DNA from: Oribacterium sp. C9
Lineage (GTDB): Bacteria > Bacillota > Clostridia > Lachnospirales > Lachnospiraceae
Assembly (NCBI RefSeq): GCF_002007235.1
Contig: NZ_MUHW01000010.1
Location: 62,001-126,000, forward strand
DNA: 64,000 nt
Direction: 5' to 3'
Positions 51,324 through 60,787 of this stretch are shown in pieces. The stretch's first letter is position 1. Each line of letters begins with the position of its first letter. The notes beneath the pieces were generated by a model that was given only the letters and a program-made list of their open reading frames with translations, did no database searches and was not told where the DNA came from. The translations under genes and the position numbers were made by a program.

Positions 51324-53621
51324 TCACTCCTCTTCCATAAAATCATTATTCTTCTGTCTGTTTTGTCTCATCATTTCTTCCGAAATATCTTCAACTTCCC
51401 TGTACTTGTTCTTTTCAGCATTTCTCATTGCTCGCTTATCATGAAGGTACTGCTTAAACTGCCTGAGCATCTTTTTACGTCTTTCATGTCTGGAAAGGAA
51501 GGTTCCTGTTATAAGTCTGTCTGCTATCTTGAGTAATGTAGGCATTAAACATGTAACAAATATCACGGAGAAGATCGCGCCTCTTCCTACCAGATGTCCT
51601 ACCTGACCTATGGCAGGAATGGAGGATTTGATGCTGATAGCATATCCACATACTATCAGGATGATTCCGGAAGTGAGTATCGACGGAAAACTGAGTTCTG
51701 TCATCATACGTGCCGCGATCCTCTTATCCGACTCCCTTCCTCTGGACTGAAGATAACTTTCTGTTGAGGATATGGCATAATCGATGGTGGAGCCAAGCTG
51801 TATACAGGACACCACAGCATAGGCGATAAATATTATCTCACTTCCTGAAAGATAAGGGAGCGACATGTTAACATATATGGCCATCATGATAGGTACCATG
51901 GCAACTATAGGCATAACCACCGACTTGAATGAAATAGCAACTACTATAAATATACTTAACATCGCCAATGCATTTACCAGATTGTAATCAGGGATAAGTA
52001 CCTCCTCCATATCCATGGTTGTAGGAGTATTTCCCGTAATATATGCTTCTCCGGGATAGTATCTGTTGATAATATCTGACACTTCCTGACTGTATCTGAA
52101 TGCAGTTGTTGACTCCGGCTTCGTCTTTATATAAATAAGAAGTCTTGCGTATCCGTCCTTATGGAACAGCTCTGTAACTGAACCGGGAAGAAAGTTTTCC
52201 GGCATACCCTCCGGAAGATAGGATTCCATACCCATTACCTTCTTAACATATTGGAGATCCTTAAGCTCATCGCATAGCTCTTTTTCTTTTATACGGTCAT
52301 TGTCAGGAAAGATAGCTACTAGGAGGTTTGAACGACCGAACTTTTCATCTATCTCGGCAGAATTCTCATACATTGAGGTTCCGGGACCTGCACCTGTGGC
52401 GTCCGGACCGTACTTAAAGTCATTCATACCCTGAGCTATATATATCGGACCTGCGATCACCAGTGAAACGATAAGAAGAACCGGACTTATCTTATTAACT
52501 ACGACACTGAGACCATGGAAGCTTGGTAAAAACGGCTTATGTCTCATTTGATCTATCTTGTCAGACCAGCTCAAAAGAAGAGACGGCATAAGGAATATGA
52601 CCATGAACAAAGAGCAGATGATACCCTTTGACATAACGATTCCCATATCCCATCCGATGCTGAATCTCATGAAAACAAGAACTATGAATCCAAAGAAAGT
52701 TGTCAGTGAAGATGCGAGTATGGTGGTTATGGTTCCCATCAGACCTACCTTCAGAGCCTCTTCCTTATTGAGACCTGCTTCTCTCTGTCTCTCATACGCA
52801 TGAAGAAGGAAAACCGAATAGTCCATGGATGTGGCGAGCTGAAGGATATCGCTGATATTGTTTGTAATATAGGATATCTCACCTAGAAAAATATTAGAGC
52901 CCTTATTGATGACTATGGCGCATCCTATGACTGTAAGGAAAAGAATCGGTTCAAACCATGAAGTGGTGGTGAAAAGAAGGATGAAAAAGATAAGTATAAC
53001 GACGATGACCATTATCTGTGCCATCTCCTTCTTGACATTTTCCTCTATAAATTTATTGGTAGGGGACATGCCCACCAGTGAGCCTCTGCCCTCTATGAGC
53101 TTATCTATATCACTTATAGCTCTGTGGGTACGTTTTGAGGTATCACCTTCTACAAAAGTGATATCCATTACCGCATATCCATCATCATAGTAATCATCTA
53201 TCTTGTCATAATCGATGAATTCTGATGAGCCATAAATCTGAGTAGTAGTATCACACCAAACCACCTGATCGACACCATCTATCTTTTCGATCTGATTTTT
53301 ATACTGCTTTGCCTCATATAAAGAAACATCCTTTAACATGAGTCTTCCGGTTCCGGGATATCCGAAAACCTCTCTCATTTTGTTTATCGCTATTTTGGAA
53401 TCCACATCATTCGGCAGGTACTTTGTCAGATCGTAATTTACCGAAACAAAAGGATAACAGATAGCAAAAACAACTACCAACATAATGATAATGTTACGGA
53501 TTCCTATATTGTGGTCAACAATGAAATCTGCAACATTTCCTCTTTTGGCTATCTTAATTGCCTTTAGTGCTTCTTCAGCCTTTGAGGCAACTGCTTTTTT
53601 CTTTTTATTAAAAAAACTCAT
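51324..53621 (-). CDS. MMPL/RND superfamily transporter
   Basis: A 765-residue membrane protein with two six-helix halves and two extracytoplasmic porter domains. The proton-relay segments are ILQLATSMDYSVFLLHAYERQRE (Asp-Tyr 267-268) and the repeat SCIQLGSTIDYAISSTESYL in the second half; GRGAIFSVIFVTCLMPTLL closes the core. Both halves carry the small-loop motif SILTSGIIL / TTILASSLTTFFGF. MMPL proteins of Gram-positives export lipids, lipopeptides or other amphiphiles. It is followed by the coiled-coil protein gene at 51318, and is divergent from a TetR gene. Highly charged C-terminal cytosolic tail (~700-765). Confidence 0.92.
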   Translation of the reverse strand: MSFFNKKKKAVASKAEEALKAIKIAKRGNVADFIVDHNIGIRNIIIMLVVVFAICYPFVSVNYDLTKYLPNDVDSKIAINKMREVFGYPGTGRLMLKDVSLYEAKQYKNQIEKIDGVDQVVWCDTTTQIYGSSEFIDYDKIDDYYDDGYAVMDITFVEGDTSKRTHRAISDIDKLIEGRGSLVGMSPTNKFIEENVKKEMAQIMVIVVILIFFILLFTTTSWFEPILFLTVIGCAIVINKGSNIFLGEISYITNNISDILQLATSMDYSVFLLHAYERQREAGLNKEEALKVGLMGTITTILASSLTTFFGFIVLVFMRFSIGWDMGIVMSKGIICSLFMVIFLMPSLLLSWSDKIDQMRHKPFLPSFHGLSVVVNKISPVLLIVSLVIAGPIYIAQGMNDFKYGPDATGAGPGTSMYENSAEIDEKFGRSNLLVAIFPDNDRIKEKELCDELKDLQYVKKVMGMESYLPEGMPENFLPGSVTELFHKDGYARLLIYIKTKPESTTAFRYSQEVSDIINRYYPGEAYITGNTPTTMDMEEVLIPDYNLVNALAMLSIFIVVAISFKSVVMPIVAMVPIMMAIYVNMSLPYLSGSEIIFIAYAVVSCIQLGSTIDYAISSTESYLQSRGRESDKRIAARMMTELSFPSILTSGIILIVCGYAISIKSSIPAIGQVGHLVGRGAIFSVIFVTCLMPTLLKIADRLITGTFLSRHERRKKMLRQFKQYLHDKRAMRNAEKNKYREVEDISEEMMRQNRQKNNDFMEEE

Positions 53622-53688
53622 ATATTATGTCCCTCTGATAAGCCCATTATCTGTATATCTTGCTATCACACATATTGTATCATAATTG

Positions 53689-53708
53689 AAACAAGTTTGT
53701 TTACAAAC
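53689..53708. promoter_or_regulatory. overlapping palindromes, candidate TetR operator
   Basis: AAACAA-GT-TTGTTT (53689-53702) and GTTTGT-TT-ACAAAC (53695-53708) overlap by 8 bases. They lie upstream of the MMPL gene and 14 bases before the -35 of the tetR promoter, where one repressor could control both directions. Confidence 0.65.
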
Positions 53709-53721
53709 ATTTTTCTGTTTA

Positions 53722-53750
53722 TTGACACATGTTCATTTATGTGATATCTT
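53722..53750 (+). promoter_or_regulatory. promoter of tetR-type gene
   Basis: TTGACA (53722-53727), 17 bases, TATCTT (53745-53750); leader ~145 bases. Confidence 0.7.
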
Positions 53751-53900
53751 CATTTTAGGAATAAGTATCCCAATTGGCAATAGTCAATTTTCATCATTTA
53801 GTTTGTTTTTGAACACAAATTGGATGCATGTTTATTATCCCCCTATTTGCACTGTATTTTTACTTATTTCTATTTTTTCTACATTAGAGAGGTCACTGCT

Positions 53901-54494
53901 ATGACAGTTCCTAAAAAAAGCTCAGACTCCATGGATAGAAGAATCAGAAAAACTCAGTCTGCGTTAAAATCCGCCCTTGCTCAGCTCATGGAAAAAAAGA
54001 GGGTAAAGGATATATCTGTAAGAGAGCTTACAGATCTCGCAGATGTAAATCGTGGAACCTTCTATCTTCACTACAAAGATGTATTTGATCTTTTAGAACA
54101 ATCCGAAAATGATTTATTGGCCGAACTCCACGAAACCATCAGTGAGTTTGATGAAAATACCGTTTCCAATGATCCCACACGTATATTTGAAGGTGTTTAC
54201 AACCTGTGTAAAGAAAATTCCGGATTTGTACGTATACTCATAGGAGAGAACGGAGATATTAAGTTCCTTAACAGATTAAAGGAACTTGTAAGAGAAAAAT
54301 GTCTTACAGACTGGTCCATCATAGTCCGTAAACAGGGCATCAATCAATTCGACAGCTACTATGCCTTTGTTGTAGGCGGCTGTATCAGCCTGCTGCAGTA
54401 TTGGTTTTCCAGCGGTATGAACGAAACTCCGCATGAACTCGCAACCATCACAGGAGAACTTCTCAGCGGCGGACTTTCCATGAAATCACACTGA
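53901..54494 (+). CDS. TetR family transcriptional regulator
   Basis: A 197-residue regulator. The N-terminal HTH is clear: RIRKTQSALKSALAQLMEKK, then VKDISVRELTDLADVNRGTFYLHYKD. The C-terminal domain has the TetR_C pattern of the DhaS/YxaF-like group (FRAFD-like helices, YYAFVVGGCISLLQYWFSSG). ATG 53901 follows AGAGAGGTCACTGCT; the upstream ORF extension is encoded by AT-rich leader. It probably represses the divergent MMPL operon and itself through the palindromes at 53689-53708; the ligand is likely the exported amphiphile. Inference from context. Confidence 0.9.
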   Translation: MTVPKKSSDSMDRRIRKTQSALKSALAQLMEKKRVKDISVRELTDLADVNRGTFYLHYKDVFDLLEQSENDLLAELHETISEFDENTVSNDPTRIFEGVYNLCKENSGFVRILIGENGDIKFLNRLKELVREKCLTDWSIIVRKQGINQFDSYYAFVVGGCISLLQYWFSSGMNETPHELATITGELLSGGLSMKSH

Positions 54495-54521
54495 TTTTCT
54501 GTATTCCCATTATTAAACATA

Positions 54522-54575
54522 CTAAAAAGACTTCACTGAAGATGATTTTTCATCATCCGGCGAAGTCTTTTTTAT
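54522..54575. terminator. bidirectional terminator after tetR-type gene
   Basis: AAAAAGACTTC / GAAGTCTTTTTT outer stem with AAGATGA/TCATC inner pairing; T-runs on both strands. Confidence 0.88.
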
Positions 54576-54615
54576 TACTGTTATATGTTTATATCACGTT
54601 TGGATTCAGATATGA

Positions 54616-54855
54616 TCAATTGCTCTCTGCAACCTTACCGTTCTGAGATTCCTCATACTCACGAAGTACGTCATTGAGATCAGCTGTAAGCATGTCGCTG
54701 TCAATGCCATGAACCATGCATGCCTCCTCCAGTGATTCTGCTATGGAAGAAGGACAGTAGATACATCCCATACCATTCTGCATAAGGAACGGTGCGACCA
54801 TCTCGTTTAACTGAAGCAGGTCTCCGATTCTCATATCCTTTGTTACTGTAATCAT
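54616..54855 (-). CDS. DUF1858 / redox-disulfide domain protein
   Basis: A 79-residue cytoplasmic protein. The pattern MITVTKDMRIGDLLQLNEMVAPFLMQNGMGCIYCPSSIAESLEEAC with a CxxC pair and a following Cys matches the DUF1858 family, whose members often accompany hybrid cluster or redox proteins. The CxxC could undergo disulfide exchange or bind metal. The C-terminus is a short acidic extension. No partner redox gene is adjacent; the gene is between tetR and mecA. SD AAGGAGATATGC. Confidence 0.88.
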   Translation of the reverse strand: MITVTKDMRIGDLLQLNEMVAPFLMQNGMGCIYCPSSIAESLEEACMVHGIDSDMLTADLNDVLREYEESQNGKVAESN

Positions 54856-54938
54856 AGTTGCATATCTCCTTACAAACTTTCAAAATATAGATTTTATGAA
54901 ATCACAAATGTTATATCATAAAAACTGTCATACGTTCA

Positions 54939-55724
54939 TCAAATACTTTTCAATTTCTGCATGGCATCAGACTCAATGATAACATCATAATGCTCCCTGA
55001 AGTAAGCCTCATAAAGCTCATTGTCCTTTAACTTTCTTCCGAACTCATTCAACAGATTTGATGCTCTGTTTAATGCTCCGGCTTCATCTGCTCCTGCATG
55101 AAGTACGAGATAGAAATTACCTTCCTTATTGTCTTTATACAGTGTATTGTAGCCTGTATAAATCTCTCCTACCGCAGAAGACGCAGCCATAACACGGTCA
55201 AGTGTTTTAAAGACATAAGCCTTTACCACATCTTCACCCTTTACTGCAGAATTCTTAGCCTCATCATTTGTATTCTTATCGGAATTATCAAGGCTGTCAG
55301 CTGCCCCAGGTGTGCTTAATTCACCTATACCGGACTTCTCACGACTTCCGCCTTCTTTCATTTCCTTAATTATATCCTGAGCTCCTTCAAGAATCTCACT
55401 TGCAAGCTGTGAAATCCAGCTGCTTTGGGATGAACCGGATTGCGCAAACTTTGAAAAACGGGTATCCAGCTCCTCCGGATCATCAACTTTAGATATAACA
55501 AGCTGTATCGATCCACCCTGAAGCGGAACAGCCTCGATCATCAATGGTCCGTTATCCGCAATAAAGCCCACTTCACTCTGAGCCTTCTGCATCATCTCAG
55601 TAAACAGTCGTTTAGCTGCTTCTGAACCATAGGTCATATCACGCAGATTGATATTTCTTGAACTAAGATCCAAGCTCGTTAATGTACATCTGATGGAGTT
55701 GTCATCTATTCTTTCTATTTTCAT
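54939..55724 (-). CDS. mecA: MecA-type adaptor protein for ClpC
   Basis: A 261-residue adaptor. N-terminal substrate-binding part MKIERIDDNSIRCTLTSLDL with the GPLMIEAVPLQGGSIQLVISKVDDPEELDTRFSKF segment diagnostic of MecA/YpbH. A variable, charged middle (~85-150) precedes the C-terminal ClpC-binding domain (KAYVFKTLDRVMAASSAV to YEAYFREHYDVIIESD). In Bacillus MecA targets ComK and MurAA to ClpCP. SD AGGAGG. Whether competence exists in this organism is unknown. Confidence 0.92.
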   Translation of the reverse strand: MKIERIDDNSIRCTLTSLDLSSRNINLRDMTYGSEAAKRLFTEMMQKAQSEVGFIADNGPLMIEAVPLQGGSIQLVISKVDDPEELDTRFSKFAQSGSSQSSWISQLASEILEGAQDIIKEMKEGGSREKSGIGELSTPGAADSLDNSDKNTNDEAKNSAVKGEDVVKAYVFKTLDRVMAASSAVGEIYTGYNTLYKDNKEGNFYLVLHAGADEAGALNRASNLLNEFGRKLKDNELYEAYFREHYDVIIESDAMQKLKSI

Positions 55725-55812
55725 AATGGCTCCTCCTTTTTATAATCACAGATAATATATTATAGACTAATAAAATGCAAATCCATGAAGAATATTTTAT
55801 AAAAGTTTAATG

Positions 55813-55847
55813 TATCTGCTCTTATTTAATTATATAAAGAGCAGATT
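55813..55847 (-). terminator. hairpin downstream of dnaB
   Basis: ATCTGCTCTT / AAGAGCAGAT stem (55814-55823, 55837-55846) with a 13-base AT loop. The U-run is weak, so termination is uncertain. Confidence 0.5.
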
Positions 55848-55879
55848 GAATATCCCTCATATATTGTTTCGGCATTACC

Positions 55880-57244
55880 TCAGCCTTGATAAGTATCTCT
55901 GCCGGAATGATCCTGATTAACAAATCTTGTATACTGAGGCTGCCATAATAAGGTAACTGTACCTATAGGACCGTTTCTCTGCTTGGCTATGATAACCTCT
56001 GCCTCATTCGGATGTTCAGTATCCTTATTATAGTAATCATCTCTATACAGAAACATAACTATATCTGCATCCTGCTCTATGGCACCGGACTCACGAAGAT
56101 CCGAAAGCATAGGTCTATGATCCGGTCTCTGCTCACAGGCTCTGGATAACTGTGAAAGAGCCAGTACCGGACACTGCATCTCTCTTGCAATAGCCTTTAG
56201 CGATCTTGAAATTTCAGAAATCTCCTGCTGACGGCTATCGCTTCCTCTTCCAGAACCGGACATAAGCTGAAGATAATCGATGACTATAAGATCAAGTCCC
56301 TTTTCCAGCTTAACCTTTCTGCACTTGGAACGCATCTCAGTAACTGTTATACCTGGTGTATCATCTATGATAATGTTGGCATCCGACACCTTATCCACAG
56401 CGTTTATAAGTTCTCCCCAGTCTTCATCAGTAAGAGAACCCTTTCTCAGCTTATCCGCATCTACCAGGGATTCCATGGAAAGCATACGGTTTACCAGCTG
56501 CTCGCGTGACATCTCCAACGAGAAGATCATACATGGCTTATGCTGACGTACACCTACAGTATCAAGGATATTAAGGACGAATGCAGTCTTACCCATAGAA
56601 GGTCTCGCTGCAACAAGAATCAGATCCGATTTCTGAAGCCCGGCTGTTTTATAATCGAGATCATAAAAACCTGTGGATACTCCTGTGACCTGTCCTCCGT
56701 TTTTAGCAGCCTCCTGAATGTTGTCAAGAACCTTAAGTGCTACTGTGGCAATAGATTCGGATTCTCCTGTATTTCTTGTCTCCAGAAGCTTAAATATCTT
56801 CTGTTCGGTCTGACCCAGGATATCATCTACTTCCTCTTCTCCCGCATAGCACATATTGGCAATTTCTTCATTGACCTTTATGAGTCTTCTGAGAATTGAC
56901 TTCTCTTTTACGATATTGCAGTGTGATCTGACATTGGCACTGGTCGCAACAGACACCACTATGTCACGTATAACAGAAATATCATAAACCTCGGCAGGAA
57001 CATTATTGCTTTTTAATTTTTCTGAAAGCGTAACAATGTCTACAGGCTGATCATGATTATACAGATCCTGCATGGCATCGAACATAAGACTGTACTGCTT
57101 CTGATAGAAATCATCAGGAATCAGGATTTCAGCGGCTGTGGAAACAGCCTCCTTATCACGTAGCATGGCTCCTATGACACTTTGCTCAGCTTCCTGACTG
57201 TGAGGAACGATCCTTGTCAGGATATTTTCATTCATTTCTGCCAT
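55880..57244 (-). CDS. dnaB: replicative DNA helicase DnaB/DnaC type
   Basis: A 454-residue RecA-fold hexameric helicase of the replication fork. N-terminal domain HSQEAEQSVIGAMLRDKEAV, linker helix, then the helicase core: Walker A ARPSMGKTAFVLNI, Walker B LIVIDYLQLMSG, ALSQLSRACEQR, and the C-terminal VIIAKQRNGPIGTVTLLW. No intein is present. ATG 57244 is preferred (AATAAGGAAG upstream); a TTG 18 bases before is unlikely. Last gene of the gdpP-rplI-dnaB set; same order as near oriC in Bacillus. Confidence 0.97.
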   Translation of the reverse strand: MAEMNENILTRIVPHSQEAEQSVIGAMLRDKEAVSTAAEILIPDDFYQKQYSLMFDAMQDLYNHDQPVDIVTLSEKLKSNNVPAEVYDISVIRDIVVSVATSANVRSHCNIVKEKSILRRLIKVNEEIANMCYAGEEEVDDILGQTEQKIFKLLETRNTGESESIATVALKVLDNIQEAAKNGGQVTGVSTGFYDLDYKTAGLQKSDLILVAARPSMGKTAFVLNILDTVGVRQHKPCMIFSLEMSREQLVNRMLSMESLVDADKLRKGSLTDEDWGELINAVDKVSDANIIIDDTPGITVTEMRSKCRKVKLEKGLDLIVIDYLQLMSGSGRGSDSRQQEISEISRSLKAIAREMQCPVLALSQLSRACEQRPDHRPMLSDLRESGAIEQDADIVMFLYRDDYYNKDTEHPNEAEVIIAKQRNGPIGTVTLLWQPQYTRFVNQDHSGRDTYQG

Positions 57245-57280
57245 TTTTTCTTCCTTATTCAAAATAAAATGAAATTGGTT

Positions 57281-57302
57281 CCCCTTAGGGGAACCTTTTA
57301 AT
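57281..57302. other. short GC-rich hairpin between rplI and dnaB
   Basis: GGTTCCCC-TTA-GGGGAACC with TTTT only on the plus-strand side. On the mRNA strand it lacks a U-run, so it is more likely a processing or stability element. Confidence 0.45.
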
Positions 57303-57321
57303 TAAACATATTTCAAGTTTA

Positions 57322-57768
57322 TCAGGCACTGATCACCGAAACATGAAGAACAGCTGTCACATCCTTGTGAAGCTTAACATTTACATCATAGCCTCCAAGG
57401 TTTTTCATGGGAACATCAACCGAAAACTTCTTCTTATCAACATTGATCCCTGACTGACTCTTCAGAGCCTCCTGTACTTCCTTTGTTGAAACAGAACCGA
57501 ATGTTCTTCCGTCCTTTCCTGACTTAACTGTAATTGTCAGCTTGATCTGCTCTATTTTTTCTTTAAGAGCCTGTGCCTCCGCAAGCTTTTCTGCTGCGAT
57601 TTTGTCTTCATTCTGCTTCTGAAGCTTAAGTGTATTTAAATTCTTATTATCTGCAACTACACCTGTCTTTGAAGGAATGATGAAATTTCTTCCGTATCCC
57701 TCGGATACTTCAACAATATCACCCTTCTTTCCAAGAGACTTTACATCTTTTAATAATATAACTTTCAT
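57322..57768 (-). CDS. rplI: 50S ribosomal protein L9
   Basis: A 148-residue L9: MKVILLKDVKSLGKKGDIVEVSEGYGRNFIIPS N-domain, the long central helix (LKLQKQNEDKIAAEKLAEAQ), and the C-terminal domain (GRTFGSVSTKEVQEALKSQ; GGYDVNVKLHKDVTAVLHV). The initiating ATG shares its A with the gdpP stop (TAATG), indicating coupled translation. Confidence 0.97.
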   Translation of the reverse strand: MKVILLKDVKSLGKKGDIVEVSEGYGRNFIIPSKTGVVADNKNLNTLKLQKQNEDKIAAEKLAEAQALKEKIEQIKLTITVKSGKDGRTFGSVSTKEVQEALKSQSGINVDKKKFSVDVPMKNLGGYDVNVKLHKDVTAVLHVSVISA

Positions 57769-59807
57769 TATGAAACTTCCCCTTCCTTTATCATTTCGTC
57801 AATTGCCGCCTTAACGGAGTCCATAGCTTCAGGTATACTTCCTTCTCTGAACTGTGCTCCGGCGATGGTACGGTGACCTCCGCCTCCCAGCTTCTCCATA
57901 AGCACCTGAACGTTCATCTCATCTATAGAACGAGCTGAAACATATATAATATCATTATAAAGAGTAAGTACGATACTTGCCTTTATTCCTCTGATATTTA
58001 AAAGCTCATTAGCTGTCTGGGCACATACAACTGTGGGGCTCTCAAGCCCCTTTGATTCTATCGTACTGAATGCATAGGCATTACGATATATCTCTGCACT
58101 GGAGATTGCCGAAGCCTTGGCCTGATAATCCTTGAAGTTCTCTCTGAAAACTTTTCGTATCCTTGTAATATCAGCTCCGCAGCGTCTAAGGTATGCAGCC
58201 GCCTCAAAGGTACGCACACCTGTCTGATTTGTAAATTCCTGCGTATCTATAACTATACCGCCATACATAGCATCGGCTTCAGGTCCTTTGACCTTTATTC
58301 CGTCTCCTATATACTGCATCATCTCAGCTATCATCTCACAAGCACTTGATGCATAAGGCTCACAATAACTGAGCACTGCATTCTGTATGGATTCACTTGC
58401 CTGACGATGGTGATCAAATACAACTATGGTCTTACATACTTTAAGAAGCTCAGGTTCATCTATGATAGACGGTCTGTTACAGTCTACCACAACAAGAACT
58501 GTATTGTTATCCACCATCTGAACAGCCTGAGATCCCGTGATAAACATATCCTCAGGATAATCATCATTCTGAAGAAAACGCTCCTTTAATGGCAGTATGG
58601 TGGAGGTTATAGTATTTTCTACAATATAGGCTCTCTTTCCGAGAGTGGTAGCCATTCGATAAACACCGACAGAAGCGCCAAGACAATCAACATCACTGTT
58701 TGCATGTCCCATGATGATAACTCTGTCTCTTGATTCAAGAAGCTCTTTAAATGCCTGAGCCTTCACTCTGGCCTTTACTCTGGTTGTCTTCTCCTGAGTC
58801 TGGGCTTTACCGCCAAAGTAAGTAATGTTTTCATTGGACTTTACAACAGCCTGATCTCCACCTCTTCCCAAAGCCATATCCATGGAAGTTCTAGCATACT
58901 CATAGTTCTGAGCATATGTCTCGGCTCCGTAACCTAAACCGATACTGATAGTTACAGCAAGCTCATTTCCTATATTTACCTGCTTGACTTCTTCCATGAT
59001 AGAGAACCTGTCATCAAGCATCTTTGAAAGGAACTGTTCCTTCAAAATAAAGAAATACTTATCCTTCTCTATCTTTCTGGTAAGTCCGCTCACTGCGGAA
59101 ATATAACGGTTTATCTTTCTGTCTATAAGTGCGGTAAGAAGAGATCGTCTTACTTCCTCGGTCTGTTCAAGTACCTCCTCATAGTTATCTATATATATGA
59201 GTCCTATGACGATGTGCTCACGATCCAATGCAAATCTCAGCTGTGTTTCCTCAGTCTCATCCCTGAGGTAAACAGCGATCGTCTTCATCTCAGGATCATA
59301 CAGTGACGGCATACTTCCATCCTCTGTAGTGACCTTGGTTCTGATCAGATCAACAAGATATTTTCTTCCCTGATAGTCAGAGTGAATTTCCAGTGTTACA
59401 TCATCCCTAAGGAACATATCCTCATGGATATTTGGAAACATCTGCATAATATTAGCTGCGGCAGCCCTGTCGTTTCTCACAATTTCTTCAAACCTTCTGT
59501 TTCCCCAGAGAACATTTCCCTTTTCATCCACCATGCAATATGGTGTAGGCATCTCATTAAACAGTTCAGAATGGACATCACTGGCTCCCATTGCATATGC
59601 CTGAAGTGCGGCATGCAGCTTAGTCCTTCTTGTAAGATAAATATAAGCTGCGGCAGCAATATATATCGCGATAAAAGGTGACAGTATAAATGCCGCATGA
59701 GGAAGCGTGAAAGCCAGAATGATATTGGCTAACACAATAATAAATATAAGAATAAATGGCCATGAAAAGTATGCTTCGATCAAACTCTTCGGATTTTTTA
59801 TACTCAT
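57768..59807 (-). CDS. gdpP: GdpP-type cyclic-di-AMP phosphodiesterase
   Basis: A 679-residue membrane protein: two N-terminal helices (FILIFIIVLANIILAFTLPH; FILSPFIAIYIAAAAYIYL), a PAS-like domain (MPTPYCMVDEKGNVLWGNRRF), a degenerate GGDEF domain (FILKEQFLSKMLDDRFSI) and a DHH/DHHA1 phosphodiesterase. DHH motifs: IIMGHANSDVDCLGASVG, VVVDCNRP, VVFDHHRQ and LGGGGHRTIAGAQ. It hydrolyses c-di-AMP to pApA and so affects potassium and wall homeostasis. ATG 59807 follows TGGAGACGAAAA. Heads the gdpP-rplI-dnaB operon. Confidence 0.96.
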   Translation of the reverse strand: MSIKNPKSLIEAYFSWPFILIFIIVLANIILAFTLPHAAFILSPFIAIYIAAAAYIYLTRRTKLHAALQAYAMGASDVHSELFNEMPTPYCMVDEKGNVLWGNRRFEEIVRNDRAAAANIMQMFPNIHEDMFLRDDVTLEIHSDYQGRKYLVDLIRTKVTTEDGSMPSLYDPEMKTIAVYLRDETEETQLRFALDREHIVIGLIYIDNYEEVLEQTEEVRRSLLTALIDRKINRYISAVSGLTRKIEKDKYFFILKEQFLSKMLDDRFSIMEEVKQVNIGNELAVTISIGLGYGAETYAQNYEYARTSMDMALGRGGDQAVVKSNENITYFGGKAQTQEKTTRVKARVKAQAFKELLESRDRVIIMGHANSDVDCLGASVGVYRMATTLGKRAYIVENTITSTILPLKERFLQNDDYPEDMFITGSQAVQMVDNNTVLVVVDCNRPSIIDEPELLKVCKTIVVFDHHRQASESIQNAVLSYCEPYASSACEMIAEMMQYIGDGIKVKGPEADAMYGGIVIDTQEFTNQTGVRTFEAAAYLRRCGADITRIRKVFRENFKDYQAKASAISSAEIYRNAYAFSTIESKGLESPTVVCAQTANELLNIRGIKASIVLTLYNDIIYVSARSIDEMNVQVLMEKLGGGGHRTIAGAQFREGSIPEAMDSVKAAIDEMIKEGEVS

Positions 59808-59841
59808 TTTTCGTCTCCAGATAGTTAACACTTTGGAATTT

Positions 59842-59870
59842 AGTATATCATAAATAGAATGATATGAAAA
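59842..59870 (-). promoter_or_regulatory. promoter of gdpP-rplI-dnaB
   Basis: TTTTCA (59865-59870), 17 bases, TATACT (59842-59847), 35 bases before the gdpP ATG and just past the upstream terminator. Confidence 0.65.
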
Positions 59871-59912
59871 TAAGACCATAGCATCAGCACAAACCGATGC
59901 TATGGTCTTAAG
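59870..59912 (-). terminator. terminator of rpsF-ssb-rpsR
   Basis: A 14-bp stem AAGACCATAGCATC / GATGCTATGGTCTT (59872-59885, 59896-59909) then ATTTTCATAT on the minus strand. Confidence 0.88.
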
Positions 59913-59973
59913 GCTTATCTTATATATCCCTATCTGACGATCTCAAATCCAATATATACTATCAAATTCGAAA

Positions 59974-60240
59974 TTAATCTACCTGATATGGAAGAAGTGC
60001 TACGTGTCTTGCTCTCTTAACTGCAAGAGTGATAGCTCTCTGGTGCTTAGCACATGTTCCGGTAATTCTTCTTGGAAGAATCTTACCTCTCTCAGAGATA
60101 TACTTTCTTAATGTAGCTACATCCTTATAATCAATAGGCTTAGCTTTCTCGCTGCAGAATACGCAAACCTTTCTTCTGCTACGGAAACCGCCGGCTCTTC
60201 TAGGTCTTGAGCCACTTCTATCTGACTTCTGAAATGCCAT
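59974..60240 (-). CDS. rpsR: 30S ribosomal protein S18, zinc-binding form
   Basis: An 88-residue S18: basic N-terminus, then [46 protein letters not shown]. The CxxC plus later Cys-x-x-His suggests the zinc-containing variant. ATG 60240 follows AAGGAGGATTAACC; the longer ORF is not supported. Third gene of rpsF-ssb-rpsR. Confidence 0.97.
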   Translation of the reverse strand: MAFQKSDRSGSRPRRAGGFRSRRKVCVFCSEKAKPIDYKDVATLRKYISERGKILPRRITGTCAKHQRAITLAVKRARHVALLPYQVD

Positions 60241-60281
60241 GGTTAATCCTCCTTGTAAAATACACAAGGGTTTCCCTACGA

Positions 60282-60764
60282 TTAATTAAATGGGAGTCCC
60301 TCGTCCTCTACCCCATCAGGTATATTCATAAAACCATCACCGATTGAGCTTCCTCCCTGCTGTGAGGACATATGGCTTCCGGAATCATAACCTCTGCCAC
60401 TTGAAAAGCTTCCACCGTTTCCGTTTGAAGCATTCTTACTCTCTGCGAACTCCTGATTCTCTACAACAACATCTGTTGTATAAACCTTCTGGCCATCCTT
60501 GTTAGTATAGCTTCCGGTTTGGATTCTACCCTCAACGGCAATCTTTGTTCCCTGATGTAAATACTTCTCTGCAAACTCTGCAGACTTTCCGAAAGCAACA
60601 CAACCGATAAAATCTGCTGTCTGCTGGTCCTGAGCATTTCCATCTCTGCGAACACGACGGTCAACCGCCAGTGTATATCTCGCAATCGCCATAGAGCCTT
60701 CACCCTGTGAATATCTCACATCAGGATCTCTGGTTAATCTACCCATTAGGATAACTTTGTTCAT
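60282..60764 (-). CDS. ssb: single-stranded DNA-binding protein
   Basis: A 160-residue SSB: OB fold starting [66 protein letters not shown], then a Gly/Ser-rich tail and the acidic C-terminal tip (ending [11 protein letters not shown], a variant of the usual DDDIPF). The tip recruits replication and repair partners. Between rpsF and rpsR, as is standard. Confidence 0.97.
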   Translation of the reverse strand: MNKVILMGRLTRDPDVRYSQGEGSMAIARYTLAVDRRVRRDGNAQDQQTADFIGCVAFGKSAEFAEKYLHQGTKIAVEGRIQTGSYTNKDGQKVYTTDVVVENQEFAESKNASNGNGGSFSSGRGYDSGSHMSSQQGGSSIGDGFMNIPDGVEDEGLPFN

Positions 60765-60787
60765 TTTTGTTCTCGCTTTCCGCTTGC

